Both the position numbers and the translations under genes were made by a program. A stretch of 64,000 nucleotides of DNA, taken from NCBI RefSeq assembly GCF_022201045.2, contig NC_068563.1, positions 3,472,001 to 3,536,000 on the forward strand, read 5' to 3'. Position 1 is the stretch's first letter. Each line of letters begins with the position of its first letter. The stretch comes from Citrus sinensis (lineage: Eukaryota > Streptophyta > Magnoliopsida > Sapindales > Rutaceae). Under the pieces are notes generated by a model, which was given only the letters and a program-made list of their open reading frames with translations, had not been told where the DNA came from and did not search any database. Positions 34,358 through 45,759 of this stretch are shown here, one piece after another.

Positions 34358-37016
34358 CAATCGCTCACATGGGTGTTTTATAAGTGAATTAGAAATAGCA
34401 CACCCAAAACAAAGATAAATGGATGAAAATACTGCATACTTTATTCATATTGAAGTTGCCTTTTTTAGGCATTACATGAACATGAACAAACTTAAGAAAA
34501 TAATAAGAGCCATTATCCACCAAATACTGCAGCAACTCTCCAGTAAGAATAACCTAAAGACAAGGTAAACATAATTTTGCAAATAACACTACTAAACTTC
34601 CAAAAGACTAGGACCACAAAAAAACACTTTATTGACACAATTAAGGAATTTTCAACAGGTTTTACTATTATTTAATTTAAGCCCATTAAATTTATTAAAA
34701 TAATCTTTACAAACTCACTAACCTATAAAATTTTAGTTTTTATATTTTATCACTATGTAATTTAACCTCTGATAAATTGTTTTCATGAAGCCGCCACTAA
34801 GTGCGTCACTCTTTCGAACCTTTTAGTCGTCGTAAAGAGCTAGAGTAAGTTTTGCAGAATTAGGGCATGCGAGAGCTCATTGTAAATGTAGAAAATTCTT
34901 ATCTCCTAGACCTTCTTAATTCTCTTTTATCATGATAATATATATGCTTTTATATAAAATTTATTTACTTATAAAAAGAATTTTAAAAAGCGGCTCCACG
35001 CATCGCTATCATGATTCGGTATATCTTTTATAAAGCTGAACGCTTGCAGCTTTCAAACAGAAATAATAATTTTGATGACCTTTTTTCCGGGTATAAAAGG
35101 AAAAAGAAAAAAGAAAGTAATCAGCGGTTGCATATGTGGAAGGCATCAACTCACAATGGACAACAAATCTAAGTAACCCAAATCAATGAATTTTGAAATT
35201 TACGCCACCATGTCACTTTTCTGGACTAAAACATTGCGCTAATAGAGCATCATTCTATTAATTATGTCGTCATCACTGACATGGAGTCTATATCCATATT
35301 TGGAGCAGATCAAGAATAGTCCTCTTTAAAATATCTTTAATTTTATACATATTAAGAATTTAAGATATATCAATAATGTAATTTATTAAAATTAAATATT
35401 TAAAAACTTTAATATTTTATTTTTATATATAGACCCGACCTCATATTTTTTTTCTCTCCTCTTTTTTTTATTTCCCATTGCACTCTCTTTCTATCTTCTC
35501 TTCTCTTGGTTTTTTAATCCATCACTTTGGTTTGATTTTTTTTCTCAATCACAAAAAATTATTTACTCTCTCAAGATTTGATATGTTGTCATATTTTTAT
35601 AATTTTTTGAATTTTGTTTTCTACAGTTAATTTTAGTTTTACCCCTCATAAATGAATATACATGAATTAGATTAGTCAGCCAAAATGTAGAAAGAAGGAA
35701 GAACAGGGAATCAACTTCTTTTTGAAGCCCTGCAACCACCTTTTAAATTTAAAGGAATTGTGAGCAGTTGCCTCCTTCGGAAAAATTGCCAGCCCATAAA
35801 AAAAATTATAAAAGTAAAACAATATACTAAATCTTTTATGCTTTCAAACATTTAGCGAGATGAATTCAGAGAGAGAAATGGCTCATAAAAGAATAAAACG
35901 GAGAATGAGGGATCAAATATTTTTAATATTTATCTTAAATAAATTTTATCATCAATTTATCTTAAATAAATCGAATATTAATTGAGTATAAATTAAGAAT
36001 ATTTTTTTAAGAGACTTGACTTGCTCCATCTTTATTATAGGATTGATAATCATTATTTGATTTTTTTTCAAAATTTGTGCGACTACTTAAAAGGAAAATA
36101 AAGCAACATAGTTAGTGGAGCATGAAAACGAATACCGCTGTCACATAAAATGCCACGATTATGCTGCTAAGTAAAAGTCAAAATTGATTTCCTCCCTCCT
36201 CCCTCCTACATTTGAAAGCACACATTTCATTCTAACGTAGATATCTAAGAGATTGATTAAAAGTCCATACCGTATGTGTTGGAGGAGCATGATTCCCACC
36301 AATAATGGAGTAGGTATGGCCGTATGGGCACGTTCGGTCAACGTCTTCTCTTCAGTTTTTAACATAGCCAACGTACACATGTAAAGATCTGTAAATATCA
36401 ACAGACATTAAGTGAATTATTATATTTTAAGTTTTTGAAAAATAAATATTTTTCCAACAAAAATCTAAAATATAAGTGTAAATTATGAAATGGGATGGGT
36501 GTAAAAATTTTGTTAAAAGAAAATCTCATTTAATTGTTTAATTGAATTTTCATTTAAAATAAGAAATGAACTAATTTGTTAATTATTTAAGTAATTTTAA
36601 CTAAAAAGGGGGGTTTATTAGGAATTTTGAGGAGTGTCAAAAGTCGTATGGTGGAATTTGTTTTTCTATTTGAAATTTGGATTTTTTGGATTAGTTTAGA
36701 TTATACATAGTACTCTCTTAGTTCTGTATAAGAGAGTAATAAGGATAGAAATAGTGTAAAAAAGAGTCCTTATTACTATTTCTATCCATTTAAAAGTGAT
36801 AAATTAAATGGGGGTATGAAACCGTACCAGTGACATATATACTATAGAGTTCTCATTGAACGACTCTCTATAACTCTTCAATATTGAAATGTTAATCAGT
36901 TAATTATGTTCTGTCAATAACAATTCAATCACGAGTATGGCGACATGAAAAGTAATTGACTTAATATATGTCACTGGTACGGTCGCTGTCTCAATAAATT
37001 AATTGACTAATCCAAT

Positions 37017-37502
37017 CTAAGAAAGAGAAGAGGCCCTCGAGGCATAGAAATAGTAATAAGGATAAGGGTAGTCATGGTGCACTGTTGTAGGTGGCCCTTG
37101 TCCTGGAGGCACATTGTTATTGTACTTAAAAGGAGGCGGAGGAGGAGTGCCCCAAGAAGGAGAAGACCCCGATGGCCGCTCAGATGTCCGAGGAGGTAGC
37201 GGTGGCGGAGGCGGAGATGACGTTGGCGATGGTGGTGGAGGCGAATGGTAATAAGATTGTGGGGGTGAGTAGTGAGTCGGTGGTGGTGCCACTGGTGTAT
37301 CAGACTCTTCTGGTGACGGTGGTGGGGGTGAACAAATAACAGGACAGGTAGCACAGTCACTTATACATAACAAACCCGCTGCAGGACCTGCCGTTTGGTC
37401 CTCGGCTGCAACTCCTTTGAGCATCATCGTCATCATCTCCATGAGCAGAACAAACCATTCTCGCCGTCGAAATGTAACACTCTTGACGTGATGATGATCC
37501 AT
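37017..37502 (-). CDS. Secreted proline-rich (extensin-like) small protein, U3 copy
   Basis: The protein is identical to the U1 and U2 copies. The only nucleotide difference seen is at 37190 and is synonymous (a Pro codon in the SPPPPPLPP block). That the reading frame is kept in a unit whose other parts have diverged more suggests either recent conversion or that this end of U3 belongs to the newly duplicated tract. The upstream 420-bp array is about half as long as in U1/U2, so its distal promoter differs. Confidence 0.7.
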   Translation of the reverse strand: MDHHHVKSVTFRRREWFVLLMEMMTMMLKGVAAEDQTAGPAAGLLCISDCATCPVICSPPPPSPEESDTPVAPPPTHYSPPQSYYHSPPPPSPTSSPPPPPLPPRTSERPSGSSPSWGTPPPPPFKYNNNVPPGQGPPTTVHHDYPYPYYYFYASRASSLS

Positions 37503-37717
37503 CTTGATCAGTGTTGCAGTTGCATAAGCTTGGAAAGATTGATCTGGCTTTTGAATTTGTAAAATGTGACTCAAAAGCTAGCAATACTTATCTCTTGTTA
37601 CGTGACAATAAATATATGGATGGATGCGTGTGTATGGAATAATTAAACTAATACTATAGAGCTCACTAAAGAGTAAATTACTTTTCATGTCGAAATGACA
37701 ATAAATTACTTTTCATA

Positions 37718-38297
37718 TATTACTTTTCACTAAAGAGTTGATATTCACTAAAAAGTAAATTATTTAAAGCTAATCCGTGTGTATGGCAAAATCTCATGGT
37801 AAGCATAATTGGAAATGGACTAAATGGATTAGATTCAAATTTAATTCTAAAATCTTGATTAGACTAAGAAATTATGAATATATATGGGTTAATATAATTG
37901 GTAAGCATAATTGGGAACTGATGTGAAAAAAATATATATGTAATTATGAATTAAAGGTTAATAATATAAAAGAAATTATAATTATGAAATAAAAATTAAT
38001 AATATATAGATATAGTATATATAAATTTTAAATGAGGTATAATAAATTTTTATTTTATGAGTGGAAGATATATTAATATAATTTTTAAGATATAACAGTT
38101 AAATGCGTAAGTGTAAAATAAAAAACATCACACTCATATTTCGTATATTACTTTTCACTCAAGAGTTGATATTCACTAAAGAGTAAATTATTTAAAGCTA
38201 ATCCGTGTGTATGGCAAAATTTCATGGTAAGCATAATTGGAAATACACTAAATGGATTAGATTCAAATTTAATTCTAAAATCTTGATTAGACTAAGA
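37718..38297. repeat. Shortened 420-bp tandem array (U3)
   Basis: The first unit and the head of the second (with the second-unit variant AATACACTAAATGG) are joined directly to the tail of the last unit (GACTAAGAAGATATATTTCG). Two units were therefore lost by recombination between repeats relative to U1/U2, or gained in U1/U2. Confidence 0.88.
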
Positions 38298-39703
38298 AGA
38301 TATATTTCGTTCATTTATCAAAATCTTCTCTTTTATTTAATAATTCAAAAATATTTATTTATTTGCTATTAGTCAATTAATTTATTCTTAAGTACTTATT
38401 TACTTATATGTGAATTTATGACATCTTATTTTATTTTTATTTTTATTGATATTTTATTTTAAAATACTCAGTTAATAGTATATATATTAACAAAATTATT
38501 ATCAAGAAGCATGCTATTCATTGGTTGGTTATGTTATAAAATATTTTTAAAATAATTGATGTATGGTTAATTTAATATTTAGGTAGCTTTAATCATTTAT
38601 CTTATAGGCAATAATATATCTCATATATATAACAGTGTAAAATTTAAATAATTTAAATTTGTTTGTTATAATTATAACTACCAATTACTAATTTATTATA
38701 TATATATATATATATTTTAGTTAGTTGTATTTTAAAATTAATTTTAATTTTCCTCATTAAATATCTACGAATAACTTCATTCAATTTTAATTTAATAGAG
38801 TCCAATCCTCTCTTGTACAGAACTAAGAGAGTACTATGTATAATCTAGACTAATCCAATCTAATTTGATTAGGAATTTATTTAATGTGTCTTAATGTTTA
38901 CCACTTGAGACAACGACCGTACCAGTGACATATATTATAATACTTATAACATCATTGAGCAACAGTTGTGATAATATCAGACTAATTAGAGAACTCGCAA
39001 CACAGAGTACACAACTTGGAACATAAACACACAAACAAGAGTTCTTGTGAATTCAACCCCCTTTTTGGATCAATTACACAAAAATTTCCATGATGGCTAA
39101 AAAAATATAAAGATGAGATTATGTGGAGTAAACATCTATAGGTGAGTTTTGGGTTAGGTATGAAAAATAAATTATAAAGTAGGGATATTTTTTACATTAA
39201 CTTAATTTAGATTTCTCCATTCATTAAAAAGTTAAAAATTTGACTTATTTTATTAAGTCAAAATTATCTAAAAAATCTCATTAAGTTATAAAAACAAACA
39301 CCTAAAATTAATTTAATTAATTAAGTTAAGTTACTTTAAGTCATTAAGTTAAAAAACAAACTGCCACCTTAATTTTTTTTTCTTTTTGGGAAGGAAATTT
39401 CTGTTGAACATGTGAAAAGTGAAAACAATGGGAGACACAATTGTACTTTTTTAGACAAAATCTCATGGTAAGCCACACACCCGTAGTAAAATACTATGTA
39501 ATGAAAAAAAAAATGATTTTAAACACTTTATATAAGTTGCAAACTGGAATCAGATATTGGAATTTATATTTCAGGATTTCGATTGAACGACTCTCTATAA
39601 CTCTTCAATATTGAAATGTTTATCGGTTAATTATGTTATGTCAATACCAATTCAATCACAAGTATGGCGACATGAAAAATAATAAAACAATCACAATTGA
39701 CGA

Positions 39704-40654
39704 TTAATATTTGCTTTCAATATTATTTCTGGGGGAACCATTATTTTGCTTGATGAAGGAGATGAATTTATTGGTCAACTCCAAAGCATTTGTACATGTA
39801 GGGTTTCTCAAATAAAAGACATGCTTCTCATCGAGATGCTCAACGAGCTCCACTCTCCCTTTCCATCCACTTTTCTTCAACTCCTCGTAGTAATTTTTCC
39901 CAGCGGGACACAAGTAGTCTCTCTCAGCCACAAATATCAAAACCCTCTCACCCCCAAGCCTAGCCAGATCCTCTGCGGGCGGTTTCATCCTAGGATCCTG
40001 CGGCCCATCATTACTTGCACACATGTACAACCACATCTCATCGTCCTCCGTACCGCCAAAAAATGGGTGTACCATCGTCACCCCAACCAAGTTCACACCG
40101 GGTAGCCCGATTGATCCGACCCGGAGCGCCAGAGTGTGTGCGATGTTCCCTCCTGCACTGTCCCCACCAATGAAAACTCTCCCAAGATCAGCATGATGAT
40201 TCAACCATGGGTCAGGTCCGTTTCCGCTAACATGGGACGCCACCCACTTGAGTGCAGCCCACGAGTCTTCGTAACAAGCGGGTATGGGTCGATCCGGGAA
40301 GAGTCCGTACTCCACGGATACGACTATGGCATTCGCTTGAGAAGAAACGGTGTTACAGAAATCATGATAGGGCTTGGCAAAGGCGGAGAACGTGCAGAAC
40401 CCACCGCCATGCATGTAGAGTAAGAGAGGGAACTTTTGTTTATCAGGGTTTGTTACTTTAGGAATGAAAATACGGGCGGATACCGTTGGTTGAGATGAAA
40501 TAACAACATCTTTGGATCGGACGCCGCTGATGGGGTCATCGAACGGTGGAATTTTGATGGAGGGGGGTCGGAAGAACTCGAGGCGGCCGTCATTGTAAAC
40601 CCGGAAAAATGGGAACTCTTTGATAATTGCTTTAGGGCTTGAACTTGATGCCAT
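39704..40654 (-). CDS. Carboxylesterase CXE1, diverged U3 copy
   Basis: A 316-residue protein from ATG 40654, aligned without gaps to the U1 copy. An in-frame extension upstream has only a GTG and is not used here. The triad Ser166, Asp246, His278 and HGGGF 82-86 are intact. Changes against U1 include Cys24 to Arg (GRLEFF), Val33 to Ile, Leu36 to Pro, ProArg93-94 to AlaLys, Phe104 to Val, Phe177 to Leu, Asn214 to Ser and small C-terminal changes. Upstream, homology to U1/U2 ends just beyond the TATA box. The distal promoter is therefore different and holds two CACGTG G-boxes. It is likely an active esterase with its own regulation. Confidence 0.93.
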   Translation of the reverse strand: MASSSSPKAIIKEFPFFRVYNDGRLEFFRPPSIKIPPFDDPISGVRSKDVVISSQPTVSARIFIPKVTNPDKQKFPLLLYMHGGGFCTFSAFAKPYHDFCNTVSSQANAIVVSVEYGLFPDRPIPACYEDSWAALKWVASHVSGNGPDPWLNHHADLGRVFIGGDSAGGNIAHTLALRVGSIGLPGVNLVGVTMVHPFFGGTEDDEMWLYMCASNDGPQDPRMKPPAEDLARLGGERVLIFVAERDYLCPAGKNYYEELKKSGWKGRVELVEHLDEKHVFYLRNPTCTNALELTNKFISFIKQNNGSPRNNIESKY

Positions 40655-40742
40655 TATAGAATACTGAGTAAAACAATAAGTAAAAATAATAAAGAAAAGA
40701 AAAAGGAGTGGTCCCACGCACTATTTTGAAACTGGCATAACG

Positions 40743-40796
40743 TTTTATAATTTTATTGAGAATTGGATTCACGTGACGTGAAGTGACATGCACGTG
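40743..40796 (-). promoter_or_regulatory. U3 CXE1 core promoter: TATA box and two G-boxes
   Basis: TATAAAA lies at 40743-40749, and palindromic CACGTG elements lie at 40770-40775 and 40791-40796 with another ACGTG core between them. They sit 116-142 bp upstream of the ATG, a usual place for bZIP/bHLH/ABRE-type sites. U1 and U2 lack them because homology stops at 40752. Confidence 0.55.
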
Positions 40797-42197
40797 AGTC
40801 ACATATCGAGAACCAGCTTTCTGCACTCTTCAGTCTTCACACAGCCCACCTAACTCCATCTGAATCCCACTAGAATACTTTCGAGATATTACATCTAATT
40901 AATAAATTTGAGATATTTGCAAGTGAATTTAATATCATTATTAGTTATATGGTAATTTATTAAAATAAATATACGCATATTATCATTTCATTGATTTATT
41001 ATATAAATCATCTTAAAAGATTTAACTTATTACGATTAAGACAGAGTTTATTGGTGGAGTAAAATATCAATTTTTTTTCTTTTCTCTTCTTTGTATTTTT
41101 TAGTTTATATTTCTTGAATCTCAATTTAATCTATTTATGTCGAAAATTATTTTTTGGTTATTAATATTTTACTCTCGGTTATTGAATGCGTTTGGTTTTT
41201 CACAATTTTGATAAATTAAAATGCATTTGAACGGCATTTTATGAAAAGCCAAATGCATTTTATTGAAAAGCCAAGTGCAGAAACCACCGCCATGCCTGTA
41301 CTTTTGGCTTTTCATAATTGTAATTACGCACTGAATCCAAATCTTCCCCTTCCCCCGCGCGCCCACCCGCCAAAAGGTCAATTTTTTCCTCTTAACGTAT
41401 TAATCTTTAAAAATCATTCGTGGATTTGATATATAGGTGACGTCTTCGTCGTCTAGCATGCATCAAACCAAACTTACCTTTGCAACAAGCAACGGATAAG
41501 TCAAAAACAAACAAACAAACAATAATAATAATAATAATAATAATTAATAAAGACCCCAATATAATTAATCAATATAAGAAGAATCCAATATGATAAAGAA
41601 AAGATTAGCATTAACCTATTTTATACCATCCATTTTACGTCTCTAATTAGAGTATAGATATAGAAAGTGATTGACGACCTAAAATATGTGTATATGCATA
41701 TAACACTTATATAACTAAAAATAATGCTAAATTGGAGGACATAAGGTTTGGCCGTTCATGTGGGGCAAAACAAAATAATTGTTTTCAGCTTTCCTTCATA
41801 ATTTTTAGAAAACAAGGGCAATTTATTTTTGCTAAAGACTAAAAGTACAACAATAATTACTGCAACCAAAGGTGTTTTTTTTTTTTTTAATTTTATGGTT
41901 TTAAAAAATAAAAAAATAAAAATACAAACACACCTTAAAATTATTTGAGAATTACTTAACGAAGACTGTGGAGCATGTTGAACTCCATATTAAATGTCCG
42001 ACGAAGGAATCTCTATATAGACAAAATATGAAATTGAATAAGAAACTAAGTAAATACAATTACTTCACAAATCTTGGCAATTCATTATCATCTAATCTTC
42101 AATTTTTTTTTTTTTTAAAGTTTTCAACTTTTGTTGCTGCTGAGACCGAGATGACTTACACACAAAACGGGAGCTACAAATATACGAGTACAATTCA
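40756..42197. other. Unique spacer between U3 and the canonical CXE group
   Basis: No gene is seen. A roughly 160-bp palindromic MITE-like stretch (about 41180-41340) has GAAAAGCCAA and TTGGCTTTTC arms around a short HGGGFC-like 27-mer. An (AAT)n run lies near 41521-41545. Confidence 0.5.
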
Positions 42198-43115
42198 TTA
42201 AGTCCATGCATTATTGATAAAATGAACCAGTTTCTCAATGAGTGGTCCAACTTTCTCGCTGTCTGGTCTAAACATGTGAAAGCAATGATCTTCGCCTGAA
42301 GTCTCATAAAATTCCACGTGACCGTCCCATTCACTTTTAGCCAAAGTCTCGTAATACGCCACGCCTCTATTTCTCAGCCCATCTTTCTCTGCCACGCAAA
42401 CCAGCACCCTATCCCCAGCCATATTCTTCAAATTCGGATCCGCTGCCGGATTCAACTTCGGGTCATCATCGGATCCGGAACTGCCCGGACACAAGTACTT
42501 GTACATTTCATCCGGCTCTTTAGCTCCAAAGAATGGGTGCACATTAAGCAGCCCATGGATTTTGATGCTAGCTAATTTAGTAGCGCCAGCTTGGACTGCC
42601 ACGTAGTGTGCTATGTTGGCTCCGGCACTTTCACCCGCCAGGAAAACCCGCCCAAGATCCGTGTGATCGTTAAGCCATGGTTCGGGCCCCAGCCCATTAG
42701 AGTGGGCCGCAACCCACTGTAGCCCGGCCCATGAGTCATCGTATGCAATTGGCAGAGGGTGCTCTGGGGCTAACCTGTAGTCAACGGAAATGGCGATGAT
42801 GTTGGCTTGGGAGACAAGTGAAGTGAGAAAATGCTTGCTCATAACGCCGAAGGCCGATCCCAAGCAAAATGCTCCACCATGGTAGTGAACTAGAAGGGGG
42901 AGCTTTTGATCTGAGCCGTTGATCTTGGGCAGGAAAATACGAGCCTTGACCCCGGTTTCCGGTGAGATCATTACATCTTTGGATTGGACTCCGGTGGTTG
43001 GGTCAAGGCCTGCGTCAACAGATTGGAACACCCTGTACCTCTCCACACGCCCATCTTTGTAAACCTTGAAGTAGGGTGGGAAATCATGGGTTATTTCACT
43101 CTCGCCAGGATCCAT
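42198..43115 (-). CDS. Carboxylesterase (CXE), canonical group, copy 1
   Basis: An intronless 305-residue protein from ATG 43115 (MDPGESEITHDF...). A longer in-frame reading upstream begins at TTG and is not used. HGGAF is at 79-83, GESAG has Ser163, the acid is Asp245 in VAEKDGL, and the base is His277 in GEDHCFH. All are standard class I CXE, 2-hydroxyisoflavanone dehydratase-like motifs. The segment VDYRLAPEHPLP (111-122) is canonical, unlike CXE1/CXE2. No signal peptide; likely a cytosolic serine esterase of unknown substrate. It is very close to the next copy at 44787 (most residues identical, including GVQSKDVMISPETGVKARIF), so the pair is a recent tandem duplicate. Confidence 0.94.
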   Translation of the reverse strand: MDPGESEITHDFPPYFKVYKDGRVERYRVFQSVDAGLDPTTGVQSKDVMISPETGVKARIFLPKINGSDQKLPLLVHYHGGAFCLGSAFGVMSKHFLTSLVSQANIIAISVDYRLAPEHPLPIAYDDSWAGLQWVAAHSNGLGPEPWLNDHTDLGRVFLAGESAGANIAHYVAVQAGATKLASIKIHGLLNVHPFFGAKEPDEMYKYLCPGSSGSDDDPKLNPAADPNLKNMAGDRVLVCVAEKDGLRNRGVAYYETLAKSEWDGHVEFYETSGEDHCFHMFRPDSEKVGPLIEKLVHFINNAWT

Positions 43116-43199
43116 CACTAAATTCAAATGGGTGATTAGAAAGAAAAGAGGACTTTGTTTTGTTTTGTTTTGGTTGTGTAATACGCAAAGCCATTAAAT

Positions 43200-44786
43200 T
43201 ATGAAGCTAGAAAAGTGACAAAATTTCTAGTTGATAGAGTAGGTAAAGTCAATAAATAAATTTGATGCGTTGTATATTTTGGTTGCTGTTCCATTTTAGT
43301 TAATGAATTATTTGTTTCATCACTCATGCATGAATGACAATGGCATGTGATGTCCCTCGTCAGTCATGCTACTTGGTAAACATGCATCAATGACAACGGC
43401 ATATGTATGTCCCTCGTCCTTTATAAAGACTGACGTTAACTTATAAGCAAATAATCTCCCACCGATATGGATTGCCTACCACCTTTATTTATTGTACTTA
43501 GTTCGACCCCAGACTGGAAAAAAATCTAGTATCAACAGTTGACGCTAGAAAAAAAATCTATGTTTTCTTTTACGGCTTGATGTTTTGCATCCTTGAGTGA
43601 ACTGCCTAAAAACTCAAGTTTTCTTCTTATTCACCTCGAAGCAGGGCTTCTGTCAACACAGTTGTTGATAACAATAATGCAACAAAAGTCACATCAATCA
43701 TCAATTTCGCTACAGCAATTCACTTTTAACTTAAACATGTCTTCCTAGACATAAGTATTCTTAAAATTCACTAAATGCCAGCAAGACTAAGAAGGAGAGG
43801 CTCTCATTCTAAAGGGCTGGGAAATATCCTTCCCTAGACGAACTTTGTAGCAAGAAAGTGTGAAAAATAAACACTCGAGTCGGGAAAAGCAAAAGTTTGC
43901 AGACAATAAGGGATTTCAATGTAAATATCTAGGAAAGTGGAAAATACACCTGAAGCCAGCCAAAAGCGTATAACTTGGCAACCCTAGCTTCGTTGGGAGA
44001 ATAAAATTACACTGTCCAAGAAACTTTGCTACACAGACATGCTTTGCCTTGAAAAGTTAAGTATTGCGACCACCACAGTGGTCACCAGGTTTTTCTTAAA
44101 ACTATTGGCACTTAAATCTTCTAAATTGACAAAGATTACATTTTTCATACAAAAACATACTATGTGAGGCTGAACTAGCTTAAGAAAGCCTATATATTAG
44201 AGCTAGGATGAAAGTTCGTAATATGAATTTCTAAGCGAGATCAAACAGCTGCATGTTGACGTTTTGATAAGTCTTGAACTAATGATTTATTTTATAAGTT
44301 CAGAATAACATATTAAAGTGTCCTTAAGAACATGCAGAATTAGGTTGTTTGACCTCACTAAAAACTATAGGCTCAATGGAAAAAAAAAAAAATAGATCCA
44401 AGAAATGAAGAGAACTTGCGCAATTAGAAGATATGAGATGCCAGATAAACAAAAATCACCTTTCACCAAAGATGATGCCAAAAACCTCATATTACCTAAC
44501 ACAGGAAAATTTGGCATAGAATTTATTGTGCAAATTTTATTGTATACACAAGCATACAAATCTATTGTCGTATAGATTTATGGTGACGTGTGTTGATCTA
44601 TTACATAAAAATAATTTTTTATTGGAACTTATTTCTATTACAATTTTCTGGACTTGATTATATCCTTTAACATTAACATGGAATCAATTTATTATATTCT
44701 TAAAAAAGTTTTCAACTTTATTGCTGCTGAGACTGAGATATCTCGCACAAAACAAGAGCTACAACTATTGAGTACAATTCATAACT
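43200..44786. other. Intergenic spacer between canonical CXE copies 1 and 2
   Basis: It is about 1.6 kb and less AT-rich than other spacers from about 43500 to 44200. I recognise no gene, RNA or transposon in it. A 23-bp direct repeat with ATGACAA(T/C)GGCAT lies near 43330-43410. Confidence 0.5.
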
Positions 44787-45698
44787 CTATGCGTTACTGA
44801 TAAAATGAACCATTTTCTCAATGAACGGCCCAACTTTCTCACTGTCTGGAGTAAACATGTGAAAGCAATGATCTTCACCTGAAGTCTCATAAAATTCCAC
44901 GTTACCGCCCCATTCACTTTTGGCCAAAGTCTCGTAATACGCCACGCCTCTATTTCTCAGCCCATCTTTCTCTGCCACGCAAACCAGCACCCTATCCCCA
45001 GCCATATTCTTCAAATTCGGATCCACTGCGGGATTCAATTTCGGGTCATCATCGGATCCGGAACTACCCGGACACATGTACTTGTACAATTCATGCGGCT
45101 CTTTAACTCCAAAGAATGGGTGCACAATAAGCAGCCCATCAATTTTGATGCTAGCTAATTTAGTAGCGCCAGCTTGGACTGCCACGTAGTGTGCTATGTT
45201 GGCTCCGGCACTATCTCCCCCCAGAAAAACCCGCCCAAGATCGGCGTGTTCGTTAAGCCATGGTTCGGGCCCGAGTCCATTAGAGTGGGCCGCAACCCAT
45301 TGTAGCCCGGCCCATGAGTCATCGTATGCAATTGGTAGAGGGTGCTCTGGGGCTAACCTGTAGTCAACGGAAATGGCGATGATGTTGGCTTGGGAGACAA
45401 GTGAGGTGAGAAAATTGTTGAACATAACGCCAAAGGCTGATCCCAAGCAAAATGCTCCACCATGGTAGTGAACTAGAAGGGGGAGCTTTTGATCTGGGCC
45501 GTTGATCTTGGGCAGAAAAATACGGGCCTTGACGCCGGTTTCCGGTGAGATCATTACATCTTTGGATTGGACGCCGGTGGTTGAGTCAAGGCCCGCGTCA
45601 ACACATGGGAAGGCCCTGTACCTCTCTACACGCCCGTCTTTGTAAACCTTGAAGTAGGGTGGGAAATCATGGGCAATTTCACTCTCGCTTGAAACCAT
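44787..45698 (-). CDS. Carboxylesterase (CXE), canonical group, copy 2
   Basis: An intronless 303-residue protein from ATG 45698 (MVSSESEIAHDF...); the preceding in-frame codon is GTG. HGGAF 79-83, GDSAG with Ser163, Asp245 and His277 (GEDHCFH) are all present, as is VDYRLAPEHPLP. It differs from copy 1 mainly at the N terminus, in the nucleophile elbow (GGDSAG against AGESAG) and in scattered surface positions. The upstream regions of copies 1 and 2 also resemble each other (ATTAAATTATGAAG about 80 bp upstream), so promoter and gene were duplicated together. Confidence 0.94.
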   Translation of the reverse strand: MVSSESEIAHDFPPYFKVYKDGRVERYRAFPCVDAGLDSTTGVQSKDVMISPETGVKARIFLPKINGPDQKLPLLVHYHGGAFCLGSAFGVMFNNFLTSLVSQANIIAISVDYRLAPEHPLPIAYDDSWAGLQWVAAHSNGLGPEPWLNEHADLGRVFLGGDSAGANIAHYVAVQAGATKLASIKIDGLLIVHPFFGVKEPHELYKYMCPGSSGSDDDPKLNPAVDPNLKNMAGDRVLVCVAEKDGLRNRGVAYYETLAKSEWGGNVEFYETSGEDHCFHMFTPDSEKVGPFIEKMVHFISNA

Positions 45699-45759
45699 CA
45701 CTAAATTCGAGTGTGTGATTAGAAAGAAAAGAGGACCTCTTTTTTAAGCTTTTAGTTGC

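Larger units (their letters stand above)
24925..35805. repeat. Tandem amplicon unit U2, 10,881 bp
   Basis: A direct copy of U1 with no difference found by eye. Its right end continues into U3 without a break, as expected of a tandem array produced by unequal crossing over. An assembly duplication would look the same. Confidence 0.93.
35806..40752. repeat. Partial amplicon unit U3
   Basis: It is near-identical to U1/U2 up to about 38297. One substitution was seen, at 37190, plus a shortened 420-bp array. From about 38320 it diverges by scattered substitutions and small indels. Homology ends at 40752, at the upstream side of the CXE1 TATA box. U3 lacks CXE2 and the distal intergenic part. Confidence 0.88.

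Noticed and set aside
39704-40717. N-terminal 21-residue hydrophobic extension of U3 CXE1 resembling a signal peptide
   Set aside because: It begins at GTG, crosses the predicted 5'UTR and is not conserved in U1/U2. The ATG at 40654 aligns with the other copies.
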